56,075 nt of DNA from Bacillota bacterium (GTDB taxonomy: Bacteria; Bacillota; UBA4882; UBA8346). The notes beneath the pieces are model-generated. The model did no database searches. It was not told where the DNA came from and saw only the letters and a program-made list of their open reading frames with translations. Below are positions 17,798-25,176 of this stretch, one piece after another; the first letter of the stretch is position 1, and each line of letters starts with the position of its first letter. Position numbers and translations under genes: made by a program. Location of the stretch: the NCBI GenBank assembly GCA_023429995.1, contig JAEZCE010000088.1, forward strand, positions 1 through 56,075, given 5' to 3'.

Positions 17798-18509
17798 AAT
17801 TGAAAATTTGGTAGTTTCTTACGGCGGCATTGAGGCGTTAAAGGGCATTAGCCTCGAAGTGGAAGAAGGTAAAATCGTCACTTTGGTGGGGGCTAACGGC
17901 GCCGGCAAGAGCACCACTTTACGTTCAGTTGTCGGTCTGGTTAAGCCGGTGAGCGGTTCCATCACTTACCACGATCAAGATTTGTTAAAAATCAAAACCC
18001 ACCGCCTGGCTCCCAGCGGGATCACATTGGTTCCCGAAGGACGCAGGGTGTTTTCCAATTTATCGGTACTTGAAAATCTAAAAATCGGGGCTTTTACCCG
18101 GACCGATGAAAAAGGGGTTCAGTCGGACATTGAATGGGTATACAGCCTTTTTCCGATTTTAAAAGAACGTTCCTGGCAATCGGCGGGGACCCTTTCCGGC
18201 GGGGAACAACAAATGCTGGCTGTGGGGCGGGCCTTACTGTCCAGACCGAAACTGTTGATGATGGACGAACCTTCCCTGGGTTTGGCGCCGCTTATTGTGA
18301 AGGACATTTTTGCAATCATTCAGGAAATTCATAAACAAGGTGTGACCATCCTTTTAATCGAGCAAAATGCCAACGCCGCCTTGCATATTGCCGATGTCGG
18401 CTATGTCATGGAGACCGGGCGAATCACTTTAAAGGGCACCGGGAAAGAATTGCTAGCCAATGACCAGGTAAAGGAGGCATATTTGGGGCATAAGACTGCT
18501 GTCCGGTGA
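17790..18509 (+). CDS. livF: Branched-chain amino acid ABC transporter ATPase LivF
   Basis: This is the second ATPase subunit, 239 residues. Walker A is GANGAGKST, the signature is LSGGEQQML, Walker B is LLMMDEPSLGLAP and the switch region is LLIEQNANAAL. GTG 17790 is preferred: GGGGGTGG (17776-17783) sits 6 bases upstream and the product then begins MLKIENLVVSYGG like other LivF proteins. ATG 17784 would touch the ribosome site. The gene overlaps livG by eight bases and ends the operon, with a hairpin about 110 bases downstream. Confidence 0.92.
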   Translation: MLKIENLVVSYGGIEALKGISLEVEEGKIVTLVGANGAGKSTTLRSVVGLVKPVSGSITYHDQDLLKIKTHRLAPSGITLVPEGRRVFSNLSVLENLKIGAFTRTDEKGVQSDIEWVYSLFPILKERSWQSAGTLSGGEQQMLAVGRALLSRPKLLMMDEPSLGLAPLIVKDIFAIIQEIHKQGVTILLIEQNANAALHIADVGYVMETGRITLKGTGKELLANDQVKEAYLGHKTAVR

Positions 18510-18620
18510 TGCCTTTAGGGTTTGTTGATTTAAAGAATGAACGATTTTTCTAAATGCAAATTGCGAAATAAAATCCCTGTTGCCGGTGGGAAGTTCTCCG
18601 GAGCGAATTTGTTCTCCCTA

Positions 18621-18658
18621 AAACGGGACTGTCTCTATCCTTTGAGTCAGTCCCGTTT
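18621..18658 (+). terminator. Terminator-like hairpin after the liv operon
   Basis: AAACGGGACTG (18621-18631) pairs perfectly with CAGTCCCGTTT (18648-18658). Only a short T-rich tail (CCTATT) follows, so its strength is uncertain. It separates the transporter operon from the cellulase cluster. Confidence 0.65.
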
Positions 18659-18736
18659 CCTATTATGATAGATCCTCTTGAAACAAAACCATGATCGCAA
18701 TATCACGATAAATATTAAAAATTTGAAAATTATTCA

Positions 18737-18786
18737 TTGAGTAATTGTTAAAGATATTATAAAATATAATTGTAAATATTTTACAA
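18737..18786 (+). promoter_or_regulatory. Candidate promoter and palindromic operator before the cellulase cluster
   Basis: TTGAGT (18737-18742), 17 bases and TAAAAT (18760-18765) form a plausible housekeeping promoter; TATAAT at 18765-18770 is an alternative -10. Immediately downstream TTGTAAATATTTTACAA (18770-18786) is a perfect inverted repeat of two 7-base arms around TAT, well placed for a repressor. The rest of the 420-base gap 18510-18930 is AT-rich and holds no supported gene. Confidence 0.4.
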
Positions 18787-18851
18787 CGAATACAAAAATA
18801 TCAACATATGGAATGAATAACTAGATTTGAATGCGCTTATTGTGTTTTTTG

Positions 18852-18882
18852 AAAGGAGGGATGACGCATGGGAATTGTCTGA
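18852..18882 (+). other. Strong ribosome site with a four-codon reading frame
   Basis: AAAGGAGGG (18852-18860) is followed at normal distance by ATG 18868, which opens only ATG-GGA-ATT-GTC-TGA. The real cellulase start has its own ribosome site further on. It may be a minimal leader peptide, or the remnant of a lost start. Confidence 0.25.
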
Positions 18883-18930
18883 GGGTTTTTTCCAAGGGTT
18901 AAAAATGAAAAATGATAAGGGGGCGTGAAA

Positions 18931-21777
18931 ATGAACGGAAAATCAATCAGTAAAAAATGGTTTTTCGGTTTGGCCATCCTGCTTTTGGTCATAACCGCCA
19001 ATGTGCTGCCGGGACAATTTGGGGGCTTAAGCGGCCGGGCCTTTGCCGCTACCGACCCCAGCGAATACTACAACCGATTTATGGAGCTGTTTACCAATCT
19101 TCAGAACAGCGGTTATCTTAGTCAGGAAGGAGTTCCATATCACTGTGTAGAGACTTTTATGGTCGAGGCGCCTGATTACGGTCATCTGACCACCAGCGAA
19201 GCTTTCAGTTATTTAACCTGGCTGGGCGCCACTTATGGGAAACTAACCGGGGACTGGAGTTATTACAAAACGGCTTGGGATAAGGCGGAAACCTATATTA
19301 TTCCAACCACCAGTGATCAACTGGGGTTAAGCACTTACAACCCGAGCTCACCGGCGAGCTATGCGCCGGAATTGGATTTACCCAGTGATTATCCGAATAC
19401 CGGAAATTCGTCGACGCCAACAGGCACCGATCCGTTGGACAGTCAGTTAAAGGCTGCCTATGGTAGTAATCGATTTTACCAGATGCATTGGCTGATGGAT
19501 GTGGATAACTGGTACGGATATGGCAATCGCGGTGACGGCACCAGCCGCTGTTCCTATATCAATACCTATCAGCGGGGCCCGCAGGAGTCTGTCTGGGAAA
19601 CCGTACCCCATCCTTCCTGGGAGAGCTTTAACTGGGGCGCTGGTAGTAACGGAGGGTTTTTGCCCCTATTCGGCACCTTCGGAACCCCTTCCAAACAATG
19701 GCGGTATACATCGGCTTCCGATGCGGACGCCAGACAGATTCAAGCTTCTTATTGGGCGTATTTGTGGGCAAAAGAACAGGGTAAAGAGTCCACTTTGTCT
19801 ACTTATACCGCAAAGGCCGCCAAGATGGGCGACTATTTAAGATATACGATGTTTGATAAATATTTCCGTCCCATTGGAGTTCAAGCTGCTTCCACCGCTG
19901 GGACAGGCTATGATAGCTGTCATTATATGCTTTCCTGGTATACATCCTGGGGAGGATCCACTGACGGTTCATGGAGCTGGCGTATTGGCTGTTCCCATGT
20001 CCACCAGGGCTATCAGAATCCGGTGGCCGCTTACGTTTTATCGACTGATGCGGCATTCACTCCGTTGTCCTCCTATGGCAAAAGAGACTGGACGACCAGT
20101 CTGCAACGTCAGATTGAACTTTATCAATATTTGCAAAGCAATGAAGGAGCCATCGCCGGGGGAGTCACCAATAGCTATAACGGCCGGTACATGGCCTATC
20201 CATCCGGTTCAAGCACCTTTTACGAAATGGTCTACGATTGGCAGCCGGTATACCATGATCCGCCGAGCAACCGCTGGTTCGGTATGCAGGCCTGGGGTAT
20301 GGAACGGATGATGGAGTATTACTACCTTACCGGTGACAGCAAGGTTAAAAATCTGGTCGATAAGTGGGCCAATTGGGCAATATCAAATACTATCGTTGAT
20401 GACAACGATGACACCTATATGATTCCCAGTGATCTGACATGGTCCGGCCAACCCGATACCTGGACGGGAACTGCGACCAATAACACCAATTTGCATTGTA
20501 CGGTTTCCAGTTATACCAATGATGTGGGTGTGGCTGCGGGTTTGGCAAAAGCCCTCATCTATTATGCTGCGGCGTATCAAAAGCATACGGGGTCCGTTCA
20601 TACGGCCGCTAAAGAAACCGCTGCGAAATTGTTGGATCGGATGTGGAATTTATACCGCGACACTATCGGAGTCGCCTGTGATGAAACCCGATCCGATTAT
20701 TCCCGCTTCTTTGATGAGGTATACATACCGACCAGTTACAGCGGGACAAATGCGCAGGGAGCTACTCTTAAAAACGGCATGACCTTCATCGATATGCGCC
20801 CGCGTTACAAAAACGATTCCAGCTATCAGAAGGTGGTCGATGCTCATAATAACGGAACGGCGCCGGTATTTAAGTATCACCGCTTTTGGGCCCAGGCGGA
20901 TATCGCCATGGCTAATGCCCTGTACTACGTTTATTTAGCAGAGACGGAAAATGCAACAGCCACGCCGACCTTTAGTCCGGCTGCCGGTACCTATAGCACG
21001 GCCCAGAGCGTGACCATCAGCTGCTCGACCAGCGGGGCGACGATCCGGTATACCACGGACGGCAGTACTCCGACGAGTTCATCGACGGTGTATTCGGGAC
21101 CGATCGCGGTATCAAAAACCACCACGGTGAAAGCCTATGCCACAGCCAGCGGAATGGCCGATTCGGCAGTTGCCACGTCGACCTATACGATCGGCGCTAC
21201 CCAGCAAGTTGCCACTCCGACCTTTAGTCCGGTAGCCGGTACCTATAGCGCGGCCCAGAGCGTGACCATCAGCTGTGCGACCAGCGGGGCGACCATCCGT
21301 TATACCACGGACGGCAGTACTCCGACGAGTTCATCGACGGTGTATTCGGGACCGATCACGGTATCAAAAACCACCACGATTAAAGCCTATGCCACAGCTG
21401 GCGGAATGACGGATTCGGCAGTTGCCACGGCCACTTATACGATTTCCGCTTCATCGTCGTATGCGGTGACTTATACCATTGCCAACGACTGGGGTAATGG
21501 CGCCACGGTTAACGTTACGATCACCAATAACAGTACGGCGGCCCTTAGCGGCTGGACATTAGCCTGGACCTTCCCGGGGAATCAAAAAATATCCAATCTA
21601 TGGAATGGCAGTTATACGCAGAACGGTACCTCGGTATCCGTGACCAATCTTAATTATAATGGGACGATTGGGGCAAACGGAGGTACGGTCAGCTTTGGAT
21701 TTAATCTGACTTACAGCGGCAGTAACGCCAAACCGTCCAGCTTTACCCTGAACGGAACGGCCTGTCAGGTTCAATAG
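18931..21777 (+). CDS. GH48 processive cellobiohydrolase with two chitobiase-like repeats and CBM2
   Basis: This is a secreted exoglucanase working from the reducing end of cellulose chains. The 948 residues begin with a signal peptide (cleavage near AFA-ATD, residue 40), then a GH48 domain to about 670. Glu79 and Glu90, in MVEAPDYGH and LTTSEAFSY, match Glu44 and the catalytic acid Glu55 of Clostridium cellulolyticum Cel48F. Two 84-residue chitobiase-C-terminal-like repeats follow (about 676-843), then a CBM2 (843-948) with the expected tryptophans in NDWG, GWTLAW and NLWNG. There is no dockerin. Start ATG 18931 sits 7 bases after AAGGGGG. It is first in the cellulase cluster, as the key processive enzyme often is. 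Confidence 0.95.
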   Translation: MNGKSISKKWFFGLAILLLVITANVLPGQFGGLSGRAFAATDPSEYYNRFMELFTNLQNSGYLSQEGVPYHCVETFMVEAPDYGHLTTSEAFSYLTWLGATYGKLTGDWSYYKTAWDKAETYIIPTTSDQLGLSTYNPSSPASYAPELDLPSDYPNTGNSSTPTGTDPLDSQLKAAYGSNRFYQMHWLMDVDNWYGYGNRGDGTSRCSYINTYQRGPQESVWETVPHPSWESFNWGAGSNGGFLPLFGTFGTPSKQWRYTSASDADARQIQASYWAYLWAKEQGKESTLSTYTAKAAKMGDYLRYTMFDKYFRPIGVQAASTAGTGYDSCHYMLSWYTSWGGSTDGSWSWRIGCSHVHQGYQNPVAAYVLSTDAAFTPLSSYGKRDWTTSLQRQIELYQYLQSNEGAIAGGVTNSYNGRYMAYPSGSSTFYEMVYDWQPVYHDPPSNRWFGMQAWGMERMMEYYYLTGDSKVKNLVDKWANWAISNTIVDDNDDTYMIPSDLTWSGQPDTWTGTATNNTNLHCTVSSYTNDVGVAAGLAKALIYYAAAYQKHTGSVHTAAKETAAKLLDRMWNLYRDTIGVACDETRSDYSRFFDEVYIPTSYSGTNAQGATLKNGMTFIDMRPRYKNDSSYQKVVDAHNNGTAPVFKYHRFWAQADIAMANALYYVYLAETENATATPTFSPAAGTYSTAQSVTISCSTSGATIRYTTDGSTPTSSSTVYSGPIAVSKTTTVKAYATASGMADSAVATSTYTIGATQQVATPTFSPVAGTYSAAQSVTISCATSGATIRYTTDGSTPTSSSTVYSGPITVSKTTTIKAYATAGGMTDSAVATATYTISASSSYAVTYTIANDWGNGATVNVTITNNSTAALSGWTLAWTFPGNQKISNLWNGSYTQNGTSVSVTNLNYNGTIGANGGTVSFGFNLTYSGSNAKPSSFTLNGTACQVQ
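20956..21459 (+). repeat. Two 252-base chitobiase-C-terminal-like repeats in the GH48 gene
   Basis: Units begin at 20956 and 21208. Each encodes about 84 residues with the core TPTFSPAAGTYS, SGATIRYTTDGSTPTSSS and VKAYATASGM. The two copies are nearly identical in DNA over long runs, and match the copies in three other cellulase genes downstream. Confidence 0.9.
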
Positions 21778-21886
21778 CCTTTCAACGCTTGGTTTATTGC
21801 TGAGGCTGTCGGAAAATGTTTTTAAAATCCAGGAGATATTTATGATACCGGCCCGTGAAACGGCAAAGTTTATATATTGTATATCT

Positions 21887-21995
21887 CTAGTAGAGCGTAT
21901 CGTAAATAAATGGCAATCAGAAATGGGGAAGATACGCTCTACTTAAGTAGAACGTTCACAATCATTGAGTAGTTATTTAGAGAACGTTTTACTAG
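21887..21995. repeat. MITE-like nested inverted-repeat element between GH48 and GH9 genes
   Basis: Two hairpins stand side by side: AGTAGAGCGTATC (21889-21901) with GATACGCTCTACT (21931-21943), and AGTAGAACGTTC (21946-21957) with GAACGTTTTACT (21982-21993, one mismatch). The outer ends also pair: CTAGTAGAGCGT at the left and ACGTTTTACTAG at the right, two mismatches. This makes a 109-base block with imperfect terminal inverted repeats. It may be a small non-autonomous mobile element or a double-hairpin transcription control. The rest of the 329-base gap 21778-22106 holds no gene. Confidence 0.5.
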
Positions 21996-22106
21996 TGATC
22001 CAAATTCTTTTCCGGCAGCTCCAGCTTTTTCAAAGGATATCCGGGAATTTTTATATTTTGTACCCATGAAGTTATGAAATCAGAAGAATAACGAGGAGGT
22101 ACTTAA

Positions 22107-25058
22107 ATGAAAAGAACCTGTTTGATGTTGCTTTTTTGTTTGATTGCGGTAACGTTGTTTTCCACGAACTCCGTATTTGCGGCTTTTAATTATGGCGAGG
22201 CCTTGCAGAAATCGATTTATTTTTATGAATGCCAGCAATCGGGAGTTTTACCGGACTGGAACCGGGCCAAACAATGGCGGGGCGACTCCTGCACCTCGGA
22301 TTATATCACCGGCGGCTGGTACGATGCAGGTGATCATGTGAAATTTGGTTTACCCATGGCCTACTCTGCTGCGATGTTGGGCTGGTCAATGTATGAATAT
22401 GGAGTAGCTATCAAAGACGCCGGCCAGTATACCTCATTGGAAAATAACCTCAAATTTGCCTTGGATTATTTTGTAAAATGCGATCGGGGAACCAGTTTGG
22501 TTTACCAGGTCGGGGATGGCGGAACCGATCATTCCTGGTGGGGACCGGTGGAAGTGATTGAGAAAAAGATGACCCGCCCCTATTATACTTGCAACGCTTC
22601 TTGTGTCTGCGCCGGAACCGCTGCAGCTTTAGCCATTGGAGCGAAATTATTTGATAACGGCACCTATCTTTCCCATGCTAAAAGTTTATTTGCCTTGGCG
22701 GATTCGGTACAAAGCGATTCCACTTATACGGCAGCCAACAGCTATTACACATCCTACAGCGGTTTTTGGGATGAGCTGATTTGGGCTGCCGCCTGGCTCT
22801 ATGTAGCCACAGGGGATAGTACTTATCTGACGAAGGCGGAATCCTATGTCGACAAGTTAAATAAACAGGGTCAAACCAGCGACATTGAGTATAAGTGGAC
22901 CCACGGCTGGGATGATGCCCATTATGGCGCTTTAATTTTATTGGCCCGGCTCACCGGGAAAGAAAGGTATCATACCTTTGCGAAGATGTATTTGGATTGG
23001 TGGACTGTGGGTTATAATGGTGAAAAGGTAACCTATACTCCGGGCGGACTGGCTTGGCTCGATACCTGGGGATCGCTGCGTTATGCCATGAATACGGCGT
23101 TTCTCGCTTTTGTTTATAGCGATATGATTACCGATACCACTTTAAAATCCAGGTATCAAAATTTTGCCGCACGGCAAGCCGATTACGCTCTGGGTTCCAA
23201 TCCTAGAAACAGCAGTTATGTGGTGGGATTTGGCAATAACCCTCCCAAACATCCGCATCACCGGACTGCCCACGGTTCATGGTGCGATAGCCAGGGCACT
23301 CCCGCCAATCACCGTCATACTCTTTATGGCGCATTAGTTGGGGGGCCGAATAGTTCCGATGGATACACCGATGAGATCAGCAATTATACCACCAATGAAG
23401 TGGCTTGCGATTATAATGCGGCTTTTGTCGGGGTGTTAGCCAAAATGTATAGCCTTTACGGCGGAACTCCGCTAAGTAATTTCCCGGCTGCGGAAACTGT
23501 GGATGATGAATTTTTTGTCGAGGCATCTGTCAATTCATCGGGTAATAACTATTCGGAAATTAAGGCCCTATGCAATAACCGCTCTGGTTGGCCGGCAAGA
23601 TTCGTTAAGAATTTATCGTTCAATTACTACATGGATTTATCGGAGGTTTTTGCCGCAGGTTATAAAGTAAGCGACCTTACTGTAACGACCAATTATGTTG
23701 AGTTTCCGGTGACCATTTCTCCGATTACCCAATACAGCGGCAATATTTATTATATCAAAATTACCTTTAACGACGGCACCAATATCTATCCCGGCGGCCA
23801 ATCCCAATATGCGGCTGAAGTGCAATTCAGGATTGGGGCGCCCAGCGGAACCAGCTTTTGGAATTCAGCCAATGATTTTTCCTATACCGGACTCGTGTCG
23901 GGTACTGCGGCTAAAACCGCTTATATCCCTGTTTACGATGGGACGAAGCTTCTCTACGGCAATGAGCCGGGTCCATCCAAGGTAGTTGCTACCCCGACCT
24001 TTAGCCCGGCGGGAGGTACCTATAGCACGGCCCAGAGCGTGGTTATCAGTTGCGCGACCAGCGGGGCCACGATTCGGTATACAACGGATGGCAGTACTCC
24101 AACCAGCGCCTCGAAAGTGTATTCCGGATCGATTACGGTGTCAGCCACTACTACAATTAAAGCCTATGCCACAGCCAGCGGGATGACCGATTCGGCAGTC
24201 GCATCGGCTACTTACACCATCAGTACAACCCAACAGGTTGCCACGCCGACCTTTAGTCCGGCAGGGGGTGTATATAGCACGGCCCAAAGCGTAGCCATCA
24301 CTTGCGCCACCAGTGGAGCGACAATCCGGTATACCACCGACGGTACTACCCCGACAAGTTCATCGGCGATATATTCAGGAGCGATCACGGTATCCAGCAC
24401 TACTACGATTAAAGCTTATGCTACAGCCATGGGGATGACCGATTCGGCGGTAGCTTCGGCCACTTATACCATAGGATCCACCCAGCAGGTCGCCACACCT
24501 TCCTTTAGCCCGGTGGCCGGAACTTATAGCGTGGCCCAGAGCGTAACGATCAGTTGCACGACCAGCGGAGCGACAATCCGGTATACCACCGACGGCACTA
24601 CCCCGACAAGTTCATCGGCGGTCTATTCGGGGCCCATTACGGTATCAAAAACCACTACCATGAAAGCCTATGCCACGGCTGGGGGAATGACTGATTCACC
24701 AGTCGCATCAGCGACCTATATAATTTCCTCTGAATCCTCGGTAGCGGTTAGTTATTCCATTATTAACGACTGGGGCAGCGGAGCCACGGTTAATGTTACG
24801 ATTACCAATAACAGCGGGACAGCGATCAGTGGTTGGACATTAGCCTGGGCCTTCTCCGGCAATCAGAAAATATCCAACCTATGGAATGGCGGTTATACGC
24901 AAAGCGGAACCTCCGTATCGGTAACCAATCTTGGTTATAACGGCACTATTGCGGCAAATGGAGGCACGGTCAGTTTTGGATTTAATCTCACATATAGCGG
25001 TAGCAATGCCAAACCCGCCAGTTTTACCTTGAACGGGACACCCTGTGAGATTCAATAA
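22107..25058 (+). CDS. GH9 cellulase: GH9-CBM3c-three repeats-CBM2
   Basis: This is a secreted endoglucanase, likely processive because CBM3c is fused to GH9. The 983 residues hold a signal peptide (cleavage near VFA-AF, residue 26), GH9 (about 27-455) with Asp73 and Asp76 in GGWYDAGDHVKFG and the proton donor Glu431 in TNEVACDYNAAFVG, CBM3c (about 470-625), three 84-residue chitobiase-like repeats (about 627-878) and CBM2 (about 879-983). AGGAGG lies before ATG 22107. Its catalytic domain is clearly different from the other three GH9 enzymes here, which share an extended N-terminal loop, so it is a separate paralogue rather than a recent copy. Confidence 0.95.
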   Translation: MKRTCLMLLFCLIAVTLFSTNSVFAAFNYGEALQKSIYFYECQQSGVLPDWNRAKQWRGDSCTSDYITGGWYDAGDHVKFGLPMAYSAAMLGWSMYEYGVAIKDAGQYTSLENNLKFALDYFVKCDRGTSLVYQVGDGGTDHSWWGPVEVIEKKMTRPYYTCNASCVCAGTAAALAIGAKLFDNGTYLSHAKSLFALADSVQSDSTYTAANSYYTSYSGFWDELIWAAAWLYVATGDSTYLTKAESYVDKLNKQGQTSDIEYKWTHGWDDAHYGALILLARLTGKERYHTFAKMYLDWWTVGYNGEKVTYTPGGLAWLDTWGSLRYAMNTAFLAFVYSDMITDTTLKSRYQNFAARQADYALGSNPRNSSYVVGFGNNPPKHPHHRTAHGSWCDSQGTPANHRHTLYGALVGGPNSSDGYTDEISNYTTNEVACDYNAAFVGVLAKMYSLYGGTPLSNFPAAETVDDEFFVEASVNSSGNNYSEIKALCNNRSGWPARFVKNLSFNYYMDLSEVFAAGYKVSDLTVTTNYVEFPVTISPITQYSGNIYYIKITFNDGTNIYPGGQSQYAAEVQFRIGAPSGTSFWNSANDFSYTGLVSGTAAKTAYIPVYDGTKLLYGNEPGPSKVVATPTFSPAGGTYSTAQSVVISCATSGATIRYTTDGSTPTSASKVYSGSITVSATTTIKAYATASGMTDSAVASATYTISTTQQVATPTFSPAGGVYSTAQSVAITCATSGATIRYTTDGTTPTSSSAIYSGAITVSSTTTIKAYATAMGMTDSAVASATYTIGSTQQVATPSFSPVAGTYSVAQSVTISCTTSGATIRYTTDGTTPTSSSAVYSGPITVSKTTTMKAYATAGGMTDSPVASATYIISSESSVAVSYSIINDWGSGATVNVTITNNSGTAISGWTLAWAFSGNQKISNLWNGGYTQSGTSVSVTNLGYNGTIAANGGTVSFGFNLTYSGSNAKPASFTLNGTPCEIQ
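23985..24740 (+). repeat. Three 252-base chitobiase-like repeats in a GH9 gene
   Basis: Units begin at 23985, 24237 and 24489, exactly 252 bases apart. This is the largest array in the cluster. Conserved core residues are SGATIRYTTDG and TTIKAYAT. Confidence 0.92.
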
Positions 25059-25082
25059 GGTTTAACAGCAGAATGATTTATA

Positions 25083-25117
25083 CTACTCCTCCCGAGTTAT
25101 CAATGAGGGGGGAGTAG
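25083..25117 (+). terminator. Intercistronic hairpin between two GH9 genes
   Basis: CTACTCCTCCC (25083-25093) pairs with GGGGGGAGTAG (25107-25117), one G-U pair, loop of 13 bases. No T-run follows. It is likely an RNA-stabilising or partially terminating element. Confidence 0.5.
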
Positions 25118-25176
25118 CAACTTCTCCGGAAAATGTCGTGGAATAAAAAAAGATTATTTAGAATGGAGGGTTTCCT

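Noticed and set aside
18770..18786. Rex redox-repressor site
   Set aside because: The arms resemble the Rex consensus TTGTGAA-N4-TTCACAA but lack the G/C of the arms and the spacing is one base short. Kept only as an unnamed palindrome.
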